Part shown: positions 27,661 through 36,841 of the stretch, one piece after another
Layout of the letters: each line of letters begins with the position of its first letter
How positions within the stretch are numbered: the stretch's first letter is position 1
Assembly (NCBI RefSeq): GCF_003668635.1
Contig: NZ_RCWH01000002.1
Span: 186,001 to 250,000 of the forward strand
DNA from: Planomicrobium sp. Y74
GTDB taxonomy: Bacteria > Bacillota > Bacilli > Bacillales_A > Planococcaceae
Direction: 5' to 3'
Length of the DNA: 64,000 nt
The notes under the pieces: generated by a model
What the model was told of the DNA's origin: nothing
The model's input: the letters and a program-made list of their open reading frames with translations, nothing else
Database searches by the model: none
Program-made: the position numbers and the translations under genes

Positions 27661-28416
27661 ATGACAATAACTTATACAGCATTCTTCTATCTTTTTGGCC
27701 TTGTTTTCGGTTCGTTTTTCAATGTGGTCGGTCTGCGTGTGCCAAAAAAGGAATCGATTGCGTTTCCGCCTTCTCATTGCACATCGTGTGACCGCCGGCT
27801 GACGGCACTTGATTTGGTGCCGGTATTTTCTTTCTTATTCCTGAAAGGAAAATGCCGCGGCTGTGATGAAAAGATCCACTGGGTTTATCCACTAATGGAA
27901 TTTATAGCAGCTGGACTGTTCGCTTTATCATTTTGGCATTTCGGCTTCACACCAGAACTGATTGTCGCGATTCTATTTGTATCAATGTTAGTCATTATTA
28001 CAGTGTCGGATATCGCTTATATGCTTATTCCGGACAAAGTCCTGTTGCCGTTTGGAATCGCATTGCTCGGCTTGCGATTCTTTATCCCGCTCGATCCGTG
28101 GTGGGACAGTTTGCTCGGTGCCGCAACAGGCTTCCTGATCCTTTTGCTAATTTCTATTGTATCGAAAGGTGGAATGGGTGGTGGCGACATCAAATTGTTC
28201 TTCGTCATCGGACTGGTGCTCGGCACTGGCGGAACATTGATGACGCTGTTCTTTGCATCATTGATCGGAGCGATTGTCGGAATTATTGTCCTGCGTGTTA
28301 CTAAGCAAGGGCGTAAAACACCGATTCCGTTTGGTCCGTCGATAGCGGCGGGTGCTGTTATTGTTTATTTTTACGGCGAGCCGTTGTTAAATTGGTATAT
28401 GAGTTTATGGACATAA
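27661..28416 (+). CDS. pilD: Prepilin peptidase (PilD/ComC)
   Basis: 251 residues, a membrane aspartyl protease that cuts prepilin leaders and methylates the new N-terminus. Visible: FGSFFNVVGLRVP, two zinc-type CxxC pairs (CTSC and CRGC), and the two catalytic aspartates in SDIAYMLIPD and GGGDIKLFFVIG. ATG 27661 is chosen because GAGG precedes it by 6 bases; GTG 27646 and ATG 27649 are earlier in-frame options. It holds the place of comC in the B. subtilis folC-comC-maf order. Confidence 0.93.
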   Translation: MTITYTAFFYLFGLVFGSFFNVVGLRVPKKESIAFPPSHCTSCDRRLTALDLVPVFSFLFLKGKCRGCDEKIHWVYPLMEFIAAGLFALSFWHFGFTPELIVAILFVSMLVIITVSDIAYMLIPDKVLLPFGIALLGLRFFIPLDPWWDSLLGAATGFLILLLISIVSKGGMGGGDIKLFFVIGLVLGTGGTLMTLFFASLIGAIVGIIVLRVTKQGRKTPIPFGPSIAAGAVIVYFYGEPLLNWYMSLWT

Positions 28417-28422
28417 TTAAAC

Positions 28423-28454
28423 TCCCTGGAGGTACACTTCCAGGGAGTTTTTGT
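28423..28454. terminator. Bidirectional terminator between pilD and the leftward small gene
   Basis: AAACTCCCTGGA pairs with TCCAGGGAGTTT around a GGTACACT-type loop, with T on the right and A on the left, so it can serve pilD and the convergent gene ending at 28462. Confidence 0.85.
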
Positions 28455-28461
28455 GTGGAGA

Positions 28462-28785
28462 TTATGAGATGAAAAGAAATGGGAGCCAATACATATGAAG
28501 GACGAGAATCATGGAGTAAAGCACATTGGCGAAAATGAATGTGTAGCGCCAGAACGTTTTACGTATGCCAGCGAATGTCGTAAACAGCAGGGCGAACAGG
28601 CAAACGGACAAGAATAGTTTAATGCCGAGAATTGTGAAAGGGGCAAACGAACTTAATAGCGGATTGGCCTCGGTAACAAGTCCTTGGGTCAAGCCAAGAT
28701 AAGTCAGGATGCCATCCAGTCCATTCAATATAATCAGCAGCCAAATGTATTTTTTTAAGGGAGCCCTGTTATCAGGGATTGCCAT
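28462..28785 (-). CDS. Small membrane protein, DUF5658-like
   Basis: 107 residues with three hydrophobic segments and the pattern NGLDGILTYLGLTQGLVTEANPL, typical of DUF5658 proteins, which have no established function. I chose ATG 28785 because GAGGTG lies 6 bases upstream; a GTG at 28794 is an alternative. It stands alone and is convergent with pilD. Confidence 0.7.
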   Translation of the reverse strand: MAIPDNRAPLKKYIWLLIILNGLDGILTYLGLTQGLVTEANPLLSSFAPFTILGIKLFLSVCLFALLFTTFAGIRKTFWRYTFIFANVLYSMILVLHMYWLPFLFIS

Positions 28786-28963
28786 GTCGTGCACCTCGTT
28801 TCATATGGAAGAGTCAGTTTCGTGCATAGCATATAGTTATCCAAATAACTCTTTTTTGCTCTTGTAACTGACATACCCGTACATGTTAAATGATAGACAT
28901 GAAAAATTATCCATATATTTTTGTAAACTTGCTTCAGGTTCATCTTTATTGAAGGCAAACTAA

Positions 28964-29228
28964 GATATGGAGCAAAATAGCGAAGAAAACCGTACTGCTC
29001 CTGCAGCGCACCTTGCGCTTCGTCGCAAAGGGTGGCCGAATGCTGTTCGGCCAAACCTTTCCTGGTGTAGCAAGTGAAGTTTGCGGGTAAACAACCGTGC
29101 TCCTGTCTCTGCATCGCTAACGCTAGCTTCGAGACATGGTGGAGCGTTGCATCGCTCCGCTGCTTCGTCGCAAAGGCTTGTCCTCGCTAGCTTCGGCCAA
29201 TGTCTTCGGAGCTGTTTTGCGGAATATC
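28964..29228 (+). repeat. Interspersed element X, copy 3 (265 bp)
   Basis: Ends are GATATGGAGCAAAATAGC and GCTGTTTTGCGGAATATC. It is the longest copy and contains the CTCCTGTCTCTGCATCGC / CTAGCTTCGAGACATG module found in copy 1. It also holds blocks not seen elsewhere (TGGCCGAATGCTGTTCGGCCA is a perfect inverted repeat near 29031). It sits at the 3' side of the leftward AbgT gene. Confidence 0.82.
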
Positions 29229-29249
29229 GTTTACAAGACTTTTTCTCGA

Positions 29250-29280
29250 AAAAAAACCAACACAGAAATTCTGCGTTGGC
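29250..29280 (-). terminator. Terminator of the AbgT gene
   Basis: Read leftward, CCAACGCAGA pairs with the CTGTGTTGG segment, followed by seven T. It lies 14 bases after the stop codon. Confidence 0.85.
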
Positions 29281-29293
29281 TTCATTCATATCC

Positions 29294-30820
29294 TTAATTA
29301 TTATAATGCAATGGTGAACCTGGCCCGAGATCGAGGCCAAGCATCATCCAGACGATCAGCATGATGGTCCATACAATCGCGAAGATGATCGAGTAGGGGA
29401 ACATGACCGAAATCAGTGTTCCGATACCCATCTTCTTATCGTATTTCTGTGCAAACGCGATAATGATTGCGAAATACGTCATCAGCGGCGAAATGATGTT
29501 CGTCGTTGAATCGGCGATGCGGTAAGCCATCTGCGTGAGCTCCGGCGAATAGCCGAGCTGCATCATGATCGGTATGAATACGGGTGCCATCATCGCCCAT
29601 TTCGCTGACGCTGAGCCGATGAACAGGTTGATGACGCCCGTGATGATGATGAAGCCGAGAATCAGCGGGATGCCTGTCAGGTTTGCACCTTCAAGGAATT
29701 CTGCACCGTAGACGCCGATGACCATCCCCATGTTTGATTCGGAGAAGTAGGCAACGAACTGTCCGGCGGTGAACGCCAGGACGATGAACATTCCCATTGA
29801 CGCCATCGTGTCAGTCAGGTGGCTGGCAACATCTTTATCGTTCTTGATGTTCTTCGTGGCGATTCCGTAGAACAGGCCGGGGATGAAGAACAGGATGGTG
29901 ATGATCGGGACAAGTGACGACATGAACGGCGATTGGACGATGCCGCCGTCTTCCCCGCGCAGCGCTCCGTTTTCCGGAACAATCAGCATAGCAAATGCAG
30001 CTGCAGCGATAAGGAATGAAATCGCAGCCCACAGCATGCCTTTCTTTTCTTCGGCGCTAAGGCCATTCAACTCTTCGCGGTACTCGCCTTTGTATTCACC
30101 AAGACGCGGTTCGACGATTTTTTCGGTAACGAATGCACCGGCAATCGTCAGAACAAATACTGAAGCAATGATGAAGTAATAGTTCATCGCGATGTTCATG
30201 CCTTCCGCATACGCTGGATCGATGATCGCCGCAGCGGCAATCGTCAGTTCACCAAGCATCGGGTCGGTTGCCGACAGCAGCAAGTTGGCACTGAATCCAC
30301 CGGATACACCGGCAAACGCAGCAGCCAGACCGGCAAGCGGATGGCGACCGAGCGCAGCGAATATTACTGCACCAAGTGGAGGAAGGACAACATAGCCTGC
30401 GTCAGATGCGACACTCGACATGATACCGGCGAATACAAGTCCTGCCGTAATCAGGAAACGGGGAACGGACAACACGAATCCGCGCAGCATGGCGCTGATT
30501 AACCCTGTGCGTTCTGCGATTCCGATTCCGAGCATTGTTGCCAGAACGACGCCAAGCGGTGCGAATCCGATGAAGTTATCAACCATGCTGGTGAAGATAT
30601 ACTGGATACCTTCCGCGTTCAACAGGTTTTTAACTTCGACCATCTCGCCTTCCTGTCCGGGGTGTTCGACCGAGATGCCGAAACTCGAAATGATGGCTGA
30701 CAGCACCAGCACGAGCAGGGCAAGCAAGGCGAATAAAGTTACCGGATGCGGAAGTTTATTGCCTGCAAATTCGATTCCATCCAGAAACTTCTGGAAGAAC
30801 CCTTTTCGCTTTTTTTCCAT
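29294..30820 (-). CDS. AbgT-family transporter (aminobenzoyl-glutamate type)
   Basis: 508 residues with about 11-12 hydrophobic segments. AbgT marks: NKLPHPVTLFALLAL near the start, ASDAGYVVLPPLGAVIF, FAGVSGGFSANLLLSATDPML, and GSASAKWAMMAPVFIPIMM. Family members import p-aminobenzoyl-glutamate or export sulfonamides and p-aminobenzoate. A folate link would fit the nearby folC, but they are 17 kb apart. ATG with AGAGGTAG upstream. It stands alone. Confidence 0.88.
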   Translation of the reverse strand: MEKKRKGFFQKFLDGIEFAGNKLPHPVTLFALLALLVLVLSAIISSFGISVEHPGQEGEMVEVKNLLNAEGIQYIFTSMVDNFIGFAPLGVVLATMLGIGIAERTGLISAMLRGFVLSVPRFLITAGLVFAGIMSSVASDAGYVVLPPLGAVIFAALGRHPLAGLAAAFAGVSGGFSANLLLSATDPMLGELTIAAAAIIDPAYAEGMNIAMNYYFIIASVFVLTIAGAFVTEKIVEPRLGEYKGEYREELNGLSAEEKKGMLWAAISFLIAAAAFAMLIVPENGALRGEDGGIVQSPFMSSLVPIITILFFIPGLFYGIATKNIKNDKDVASHLTDTMASMGMFIVLAFTAGQFVAYFSESNMGMVIGVYGAEFLEGANLTGIPLILGFIIITGVINLFIGSASAKWAMMAPVFIPIMMQLGYSPELTQMAYRIADSTTNIISPLMTYFAIIIAFAQKYDKKMGIGTLISVMFPYSIIFAIVWTIMLIVWMMLGLDLGPGSPLHYNN

Positions 30821-30848
30821 TTAATCTACCTCTTTTCAAAATTTGAAC

Positions 30849-30875
30849 TTCCTATTCATTATTTCGAAATAGGAA
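30849..30875. promoter_or_regulatory. Inverted repeat upstream of the AbgT gene, possible operator
   Basis: TTCCTATT (30849-30856) and AATAGGAA (30868-30875) are separated by 11 bases that include TTTCGAAA. It lies about 30 bases before the AbgT start, where a dimeric regulator could act. No regulator gene is adjacent. Confidence 0.4.
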
Positions 30876-30980
30876 ATTTCAGAAATTAAAATCCGTTACC
30901 ATTGTATAGGTTTATATTCACGGAATAAAGGCTTTTGAAGAAGTACTAATAATGGGAAAAATGAATAATGTTTTATTGTT

Positions 30981-31207
30981 TTGACAATGGAACCAAAATG
31001 GAAATTATGTGATTAATCCAAAAGAAGAAGCATCAGCATGAATTTACGAAATCCCAAAAATGAAACGAGCATTGCCGGCGGATAATTTTTTCATATGCAG
31101 CAAATCTCATTTTTGAATGGTCCATAGGCCGCAAAAACTGTTTTTCGCAGTTTGAAGTGGCCGTTCGGGAGGTGGTATTCTTAAGGAAAGAAAAAGGAGG
31201 CGTTTTT
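30981..31207 (+). promoter_or_regulatory. Promoter and long leader of the maf-radC unit
   Basis: TTGACA at 30981-30986 is followed after about 17-18 bases by the weak -10 TTATGT. If used, it gives a leader of nearly 200 bases. The leader contains GGCC...GGCC enclosing AAACTG-TTTTTCG-CAGTTT (about 31126-31172), a stable hairpin. No peptide with a ribosome site was seen inside. Confidence 0.45.
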
Positions 31208-31816
31208 ATGTATTTCAAAGCCCAACAACCAGTCATCCTGGCATCGCAGTCGCCGCGAAGAAGCGAATTGCTCGAGATGCTCGGATTTGATTTCCGTGTG
31301 ATTCCAAGCAAAAAGGAAGAGCCGAAACCGGAACAATTCCAGAATGCGCTGAACTATGTCCTGAATTGTGCAGAAGTGAAAGCGGCGGATGTTGCGATAA
31401 ACAATCCCGATGCCGTGGTGATCGGTTCCGATACTGTCGTCGTGTGCGACGGTGAAATCCTTTTGAAGCCTGAAGACAAAAAGCAGGCGATGGAGTACCT
31501 GCACAAACTTTCCGGCCGCAGCCATAAAGTGATTACGGCAGTTTCGGTGAAAGCAGGAAACAGCGGGGTGCAATTCCACGAAACGACGGAAGTGACATTT
31601 TTCGATTTGCCGGATAGCTGGATCGAGTCTTATACGAATACGGACGATCCTTACGATAAAGCGGGAGCTTACGGCATCCAGACGCTGTCGGGTTTATTTG
31701 TCGAGAAAATCAACGGTGATTACAATACGGTAGTCGGTCTGCCGATTGCCCGTTTGGCGCGGAAACTTTCAGACGCCGGTTGGATCAGCCTGTCGGGGAG
31801 CCGTGTCGAATGCTGA
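31208..31816 (+). CDS. maf: Maf-like nucleotide pyrophosphatase
   Basis: 202 residues. The Maf signature LASQSPRRSELLEMLG is at residue ~11, and DTVVVCDGEILLKPED and YDKAGAYGIQTLSGLFVEKINGDYNTVVGLP are typical. Maf hydrolyses dTTP/UTP and modified nucleotides and affects septum formation when overproduced. ATG 31208 with AAAAGGAGG upstream. It overlaps radC by 7 bases. Confidence 0.94.
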   Translation: MYFKAQQPVILASQSPRRSELLEMLGFDFRVIPSKKEEPKPEQFQNALNYVLNCAEVKAADVAINNPDAVVIGSDTVVVCDGEILLKPEDKKQAMEYLHKLSGRSHKVITAVSVKAGNSGVQFHETTEVTFFDLPDSWIESYTNTDDPYDKAGAYGIQTLSGLFVEKINGDYNTVVGLPIARLARKLSDAGWISLSGSRVEC

Positions 31817-32502
31817 AAGAACAGACATTGATGATCCGTGACGTCCACACAGCAGACCGGCCGCGTGAACGGCTGATCAATCAGGGGGCGACGAGCCTGT
31901 CAAACCAGGAATTGATCGCCATCATGCTGCGCACGGGCACGAGGCAGGAGTCTGTCCTGCACTTGTCGAACCGGGTGCTCAATCATTTCGAACAGATCCA
32001 GCAACTGAAAGACGCCAGCATTGAAGAGCTTACTTCGATTAACGGCATCGGCCAGGCGAAGGCTGTGCAATTGCTCGCTGCTGTCGAACTTGGCCGCCGC
32101 CTTTCCTCCAGACAGACGGATGCGAAATTCACCATCCGTTCCCCAAAAGATGCCGCCTCTTATTTGATGGCGGACATGACTTCACTCAAACAGGAACATT
32201 TCGTTGTGTTATTTCTGAATATAAAAAACCAGGTTTTGCATAAACAGACAATATTTGTCGGAAGTTTGAACGCCAGCATCGTCCATCCGCGTGAAATATT
32301 CAGGGAAGCGGTGCGCCGTTCGGCCGCTTCGATTGTCTGTGCGCACAATCATCCATCCGGCAATCCCGCGCCATCTCCTGAGGACATCGCGGTCACAAAG
32401 CGGCTGATGGAAGCGGGAAGCATTGTGGGCATTGAGCTTTTGGATCATATCATTATCGGGGACCATCAATTCATATCTTTAAATGAAAAGGGATATATGT
32501 AG
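31810..32502 (+). CDS. radC: RadC/YsxA JAB1-MPN domain protein
   Basis: 230 residues. An N-terminal helix-hairpin-helix (LTSINGIGQAKAVQLLAAVELGRR) is followed by a JAB-type metalloprotease-like domain with the complete metal motif CAHNHPSGNPAPSPED. RadC's real function is unresolved; the old DNA-repair label is doubtful. ATG 31810 has GGGGAG upstream and overlaps maf; ATG 31831 is a possible alternative. Confidence 0.92.
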   Translation: MLKEQTLMIRDVHTADRPRERLINQGATSLSNQELIAIMLRTGTRQESVLHLSNRVLNHFEQIQQLKDASIEELTSINGIGQAKAVQLLAAVELGRRLSSRQTDAKFTIRSPKDAASYLMADMTSLKQEHFVVLFLNIKNQVLHKQTIFVGSLNASIVHPREIFREAVRRSAASIVCAHNHPSGNPAPSPEDIAVTKRLMEAGSIVGIELLDHIIIGDHQFISLNEKGYM

Positions 32503-32505
32503 CAC

Positions 32506-32534
32506 TGTTACTTTCTTTACTTTTCAGCTATAAT
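32506..32534 (+). promoter_or_regulatory. Promoter of the mreBCD unit
   Basis: A perfect TATAAT at 32529-32534 lies about 55 bases before mreB. The -35 region is poor (TGTTAC with a 17-bp spacer). Confidence 0.6.
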
Positions 32535-32591
32535 GAGTAGTATTGTGTAAACTCTATGGCTTATTGGCATATAAAGAAGGGAAGAATTCAC

Positions 32592-33620
32592 GTGTTTGGA
32601 ATGGGATCAAAAGATGTAGGAATCGACTTAGGAACTGCTAACACATTAGTATTTATTAAAAATAAAGGGATTGTTCTCAGAGAACCATCCGTTGTCGCAA
32701 AAAATACGCAAACTGGCGAAATCGTCGCTGTCGGAAACGACGCGCGCAATATGATCGGCCGCACACCGGGCTCCATCGTGGCAATCCGCCCGATGCGCGA
32801 CGGCGTTATCGCTGATTACGACACAACAACTGCTATGATTCAATACTATATGAAGGAAGCGATGAAAAAAGTTGGAGGATCGATGAAAAAGCCGAACGTC
32901 ATGATTTGTGTTCCTTTTGGAATCACGTCTGTTGAGCAGCGCGCAATCATCGATGCATCCCGCCAGGCTGGCGCTCGTGAAGCATTCACGATCGAAGAGC
33001 CTTTTGCAGCCGCAATCGGCGCTAGTCTTCCAGTTTGGGAGCCAATGGGCTCAATGGTCGTCGATATTGGTGGAGGAACTACGGAAGTTGCAGTCATTTC
33101 ACTTGGCGGCATCGTAACGAGCGAATCCATCCGTGTTGCCGGGGATGCGATGGACCAGGCAATCACGCAATACATCCGTAAAACGTATAACCTGACAATC
33201 GGTGAACGTACAGCTGAAGCCATCAAGATGGAAATCGGCGCTGCACGGGTTACAACACCTGAAGAAAAAGCAGTGAAGATGGATATCCGTGGACGTGACC
33301 TGTTGACAGGTTTGCCGAAAACGATTGAGATTTCTTCGGAAGAAATCGCTGAAGCTTTGAAGGAATCCGTTCTTTCCATTGTAGAAGGCGTTAAGAAAAC
33401 GCTTGAAACGACTCCGCCGGAACTATCGGCTGATGTCATGGAACGCGGAATCGTTCTTACTGGAGGCGGTGCTCTCCTTAAAAATCTCGACAAAGTCATT
33501 TCGGATGAAACACAAATGCCGGTACTGATTGCAGAAAACCCGCTGGATTGCGTGGCAATCGGCACAGGGAAAGCACTTGACAATATTGATCAAATCCGTC
33601 GCATGCAATCAACTAAATAA
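32592..33620 (+). CDS. mreB: Rod-shape actin homologue MreB
   Basis: 342 residues. The actin-like phosphate loops are visible: [14 protein letters not shown] and [16 protein letters not shown]; also [16 protein letters not shown]. MreB forms membrane-bound filaments guiding side-wall synthesis. Its GTG start at 32592 is set by AAGGGAAG upstream and by agreement with the B. subtilis start; the open frame upstream is not coding. Many Planococcus relatives are cocci, so an intact mreBCD is of interest. Confidence 0.97.
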   Translation: MFGMGSKDVGIDLGTANTLVFIKNKGIVLREPSVVAKNTQTGEIVAVGNDARNMIGRTPGSIVAIRPMRDGVIADYDTTTAMIQYYMKEAMKKVGGSMKKPNVMICVPFGITSVEQRAIIDASRQAGAREAFTIEEPFAAAIGASLPVWEPMGSMVVDIGGGTTEVAVISLGGIVTSESIRVAGDAMDQAITQYIRKTYNLTIGERTAEAIKMEIGAARVTTPEEKAVKMDIRGRDLLTGLPKTIEISSEEIAEALKESVLSIVEGVKKTLETTPPELSADVMERGIVLTGGGALLKNLDKVISDETQMPVLIAENPLDCVAIGTGKALDNIDQIRRMQSTK

Positions 33621-33634
33621 GGAGGATTGCTGCC

Positions 33635-34522
33635 ATGTCTAGGTTCTTTTCGAACAAGCGGCTAATTCTGTTAATGCTCGGGGTTATTCTCCTCGTAGCA
33701 TTAATTTCCTATTCTTTGCGGGATCGCGACAATGTATCCTTTCCGGAACAAATCATCAAAGACACTGTGGGTGCGGGACAATCCTTATTTTCCGGCCCGG
33801 CGCATTTTGTAACAGGCATTTTCGACAACGTTGATTCACTCTTGAATACATATAAGGAAAATCAGCATTTGAAAGGCCGTCTGGAAGAATTTGCGGCAGT
33901 GCAGGCGGAAGTGACCGACCTGCGTTCTGAGAACGACCAGTTGAAGGAAATCGTCGGCAAAGAAGCCGACCTGCGGGATTATAACCCCATTCAGTCAACC
34001 GTCATTGCACGAAACCCGGATCAATGGGAAGAAAAAGTTATTTTGAATAAAGGCGAATCGGACGGGGTCGAATTAAACATGGCGGTTATGACTGCACAAG
34101 GCCTGATCGGCAAAGTGAGTCTGGTGACCGACTTTACTTCAACTGTTGAACTGATTTCGACGCAAAACCCTAACTACAGGGTCTCTGCTATGGTAATCGG
34201 TGGGGAAGAGGGCGTCTTCGGTTTAATCGAAGGCTACGATGCTGAACGCCGTGAATTATTGCTGAAGCGGATCGACGCTGAAATTGAACTTGAAGTCGGC
34301 CAGCAGGTCGTCTCAAGCGGTCTTGGCGGCATTTTCCCGAAAGGCCTGATCATCGGCGAAATTACGGAAATCACAATCGATGAATTCGGTCTGACGAAAC
34401 TGGCTTACGTCAAACCGGCAGCCGATTTTACCTTGCTGAACCATGTCATGATCGCCGATCGTGAAATGCCTGAAACAGATGGCGAAGACAATGGCGCTGC
34501 AGCGGAGGAAGAAGGATCATGA
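33635..34522 (+). CDS. mreC: Rod-shape determining protein MreC
   Basis: 295 residues. One N-terminal membrane helix (LILLMLGVILLVALISY), a coiled coil (VTDLRSENDQLKEIV), then the extracellular beta domain (ARNPDQWEEKVILNKGESDGV, SGLGGIFPKGLIIGEI). AAGGAGG precedes the ATG. It overlaps mreD by 4 bases and works with MreB and MreD in the elongasome. Confidence 0.95.
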   Translation: MSRFFSNKRLILLMLGVILLVALISYSLRDRDNVSFPEQIIKDTVGAGQSLFSGPAHFVTGIFDNVDSLLNTYKENQHLKGRLEEFAAVQAEVTDLRSENDQLKEIVGKEADLRDYNPIQSTVIARNPDQWEEKVILNKGESDGVELNMAVMTAQGLIGKVSLVTDFTSTVELISTQNPNYRVSAMVIGGEEGVFGLIEGYDAERRELLLKRIDAEIELEVGQQVVSSGLGGIFPKGLIIGEITEITIDEFGLTKLAYVKPAADFTLLNHVMIADREMPETDGEDNGAAAEEEGS

Positions 34523-35043
34523 TCCGCTATATCCTCCCGCTCATCGCCCTCGTCCTGTTTTTCCTTGAACCCGTCTTTGGATTATTTTCCCCGTTGCAGC
34601 TTGACGGGGATTATTATTATATTGTGCCCCGTTTTTTATTGATGTTCCTGATCTTCGTAACGGTCTATTATGATGCCAAACACGCAATGTTCTATGGATT
34701 ATTTTTCGGCCTCTTGTACGATGTCTTTTTCATTGATATTATTGGACTATATTCATTTTTGTATCCGATGATGTGTCTTATCGCCGGTTATATCGTCAAG
34801 TCGGTGCACCGGAATTTAATCGTTGCAACCCTCCTGACACTGGTCCTGACAGCACTTTTCGAATTTATGCTGTATTTATTCTTTTCATTTATTTCTATGA
34901 CTTCAATGCCAGTGAATATTTTCCTGACCTCCCGATTGCTGCCGACAATGATTGCAAATTCATTATTCCTGGTTATGCTGGGCTGGGCTTTTAAATCGGT
35001 GATCGTCGCCCGCTTGATTGAACGGGAAAATAGTAAAGCTTGA
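34519..35043 (+). CDS. mreD: Rod-shape determining protein MreD
   Basis: 174 residues, five or so membrane helices. Conserved FGLFSPLQLDGDYYYIVPRFL near the start and YGLFFGLLYDVFFIDIIGLYSFLYPMM, the usual MreD core. The ATG overlaps the mreC stop. In B. subtilis mreBCD-minCD is one operon; here a 330-base gap with a tandem repeat separates mreD from minC. Confidence 0.93.
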   Translation: MIRYILPLIALVLFFLEPVFGLFSPLQLDGDYYYIVPRFLLMFLIFVTVYYDAKHAMFYGLFFGLLYDVFFIDIIGLYSFLYPMMCLIAGYIVKSVHRNLIVATLLTLVLTALFEFMLYLFFSFISMTSMPVNIFLTSRLLPTMIANSLFLVMLGWAFKSVIVARLIERENSKA

Positions 35044-35048
35044 TTTAC

Positions 35049-35290
35049 AGAAAAGCGGAAGCGCCCGTTCAGCTCTGAAAGACATAAGACGGATCAGCGG
35101 AGCGGCGTACTTTGCCGCAGAGCTGAGATGGCTTATGATCCGAGGAGTTGGGCGCTGGAGTCTGGACAACAGAAAAGCGGACGCGCCCGTTCAGCTCCGA
35201 AAGACATAAGACGGATCAGCGGAGCGGCGTACTTTGCCGTAGAGCTGAGATGGCTTATGATCCGAGGAGTTGGGCGCTGGAGTCTGGACA
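35049..35290. repeat. 122-bp tandem duplication of an AGCGGAAGCGCCC-type element
   Basis: Unit 1 is 35049-35170 and unit 2 is 35171-35290. The two differ at three positions in about 120, so the duplication is recent. Each begins AGAAAAGCGG and ends GGGCGCTGGAGTCTGGACA. Internal complements include GCGCCC/GGGCGC at the ends, CAGCTC/GAGCTG, and CATAAG/CTTATG. Elements with this kind of start and end are common in Bacillales intergenic DNA, as far as I remember. Short open frames across it are not coding. Confidence 0.92.
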
Positions 35291-35370
35291 GGAAAACGCC
35301 ATTTCCGAAGCTTTCTTAAATTAAAAAATAAATTTTAATATTATTGATTGAAAGCGCAGGTGACGCATTT

Positions 35371-36039
35371 TTGAAGAATCTTGTCTATATAAGAGGAACG
35401 AAAGAAGGCCTTGTGCTGCAGCTCGACGACCAGTGCGCCTATACGGACATGCTGAACGAACTGAAAGCCAAGGTTTCGGACCCTGCGCTTGATGGCAGCG
35501 CCGAAGTGCAGCTCCATCTGGGCTATCGTTATTGTACCGAAGCCCAATACAAGGAAATTGTCGCAACCATCCAGAACAACTCGCATCTGCGGGTATCGAA
35601 GATGCGGAGCGAAGTGATTTCCGTCGAAGAAAGCAATAAACGGATCCAGGAACGCCAGTCCGAGACGTATGTCGGCATTGTCCGTTCCGGGCAGGTAGTG
35701 AAAGCTGAAGGGGATCTCGTCGTGGTCGGCGACATCAACCCGAACGGCCGTGTAGTGGCCGGCGGCAATATCTACGTGCTGGGCCGTCTGAAAGGAATCG
35801 CCCATGCCGGTGCGTATGGCAACCGTGAGGCTGTTATCGCTGCATCCTGGCTGGAAGCGACCCATTTAATGATTGACGATCTGATCGAAACGATGACCGA
35901 CGAATTGTCGGTGCTGTCTGAACAGCCGGAAATGGAATGTGCGTATATACATAGCAATGGCCAGAACATCGTTATCGATCGTCTGCAGGAATTGCGGTAT
36001 ATCCGGCCGCAAATTTCAACGTTTAAAGGAGGAAGCTAG
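35371..36039 (+). CDS. minC: Septum-site inhibitor MinC
   Basis: 222 residues. The N-terminal FtsZ-inhibiting domain (VYIRGTKEGLVLQLDD) and C-terminal beta-helix (IVRSGQVVKAEGDLVVVGD, GRVVAGGNIYVLGRLKGIAHAG) are both present. The start is the TTG at 35371, with AGGTGA upstream and agreement with the B. subtilis N-terminus; an in-frame TTG at 35344 lacks a ribosome site. Acts with MinD to block polar division. Confidence 0.94.
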   Translation: MKNLVYIRGTKEGLVLQLDDQCAYTDMLNELKAKVSDPALDGSAEVQLHLGYRYCTEAQYKEIVATIQNNSHLRVSKMRSEVISVEESNKRIQERQSETYVGIVRSGQVVKAEGDLVVVGDINPNGRVVAGGNIYVLGRLKGIAHAGAYGNREAVIAASWLEATHLMIDDLIETMTDELSVLSEQPEMECAYIHSNGQNIVIDRLQELRYIRPQISTFKGGS

Positions 36040-36040
36040 T

Positions 36041-36841
36041 GTGGGAGAAGCAATCGTTATAACATCAGGCAAGGGAGGCGTCGGTAAAACGACGACAACT
36101 GCCAATCTCGGCACTGCATTGGCTCTTCAGGGGAAAAAGGTTTGCCTGATCGATACCGATATCGGTCTGCGCAATCTTGATGTTATTCTTGGTCTTGAAA
36201 ACCGCATCATCTATGACCTTGTCGATGTTCTCGAAGGCCGCTGCAAAGTGCACCAGGCTCTCGTCAAAGACAAGCGCTTTGAAGATATGCTTTATTTATT
36301 GCCAGCCGCCCAGACGACTGACAAGAACGCCATCAATCCTGAACAAATGAAGGAACTTGTGACGGAACTCAAGAAAGATTACGATTTCGTCATCATCGAC
36401 TGTCCTGCCGGCATCGAGCAGGGCTATAAAAATGCTGTTGCCGGCGCTGACCGCGCCATCGTCGTCACCACGCCTGAAATTTCAGCCGTGCGCGACGCCG
36501 ACCGCATCATCGGTCTGCTCGAGCTCGAAGAAAACATCGAGCCGCCAAAACTCATCATCAACCGCATCCGCCAGCATCTTATGAAAGCCGGCGAAGCGCT
36601 CGACATCAACGAAATCACGACCCACCTGTCAATCGACCTCCTCGGCATCGTAGCCGATGACGAAAGCGTCATCTCCAGCTCGAACCGCGGCGAACCCGTC
36701 GTCATGAATCCAGCCAACCCGGCTGCCATGGGCTACCGCAACATTGCGCGCCGCCTTCTCGGCGAATCCGTGCCGCTGATGACGATGGATAAACAGAACA
36801 CTGGTGTGTTTTCAAAGATTAAAGCTATTTTTGCTAAATAA
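36041..36841 (+). CDS. minD: Septum-site ATPase MinD
   Basis: 266 residues. The deviant Walker A SGKGGVGKTTTTANLG is at the N-terminus, DYDFVIIDCPAGIEQGY carries the Walker B aspartate, and the amphipathic membrane-binding helix FSKIKAIFAK ends the protein. The GTG start at 36041 is set by GGAGGAAG and lies 1 base after the minC stop. No minE or divIVA is adjacent. Confidence 0.96.
   Translation: MGEAIVITSGKGGVGKTTTTANLGTALALQGKKVCLIDTDIGLRNLDVILGLENRIIYDLVDVLEGRCKVHQALVKDKRFEDMLYLLPAAQTTDKNAINPEQMKELVTELKKDYDFVIIDCPAGIEQGYKNAVAGADRAIVVTTPEISAVRDADRIIGLLELEENIEPPKLIINRIRQHLMKAGEALDINEITTHLSIDLLGIVADDESVISSSNRGEPVVMNPANPAAMGYRNIARRLLGESVPLMTMDKQNTGVFSKIKAIFAK

Noticed and set aside
28755-29340. 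Leftward frames of 119 and 126 codons
   Set aside because: They overlap element X copy 3 and the AbgT terminator and have no conserved start.
31033-31311. Leftward 92-codon frame before maf
   Set aside because: It overlaps the maf start region on the other strand and has no family features.
35018-35319. Two similar 63-codon frames
   Set aside because: They are the same frame read through the two units of the 122-bp duplication, with no ribosome site.
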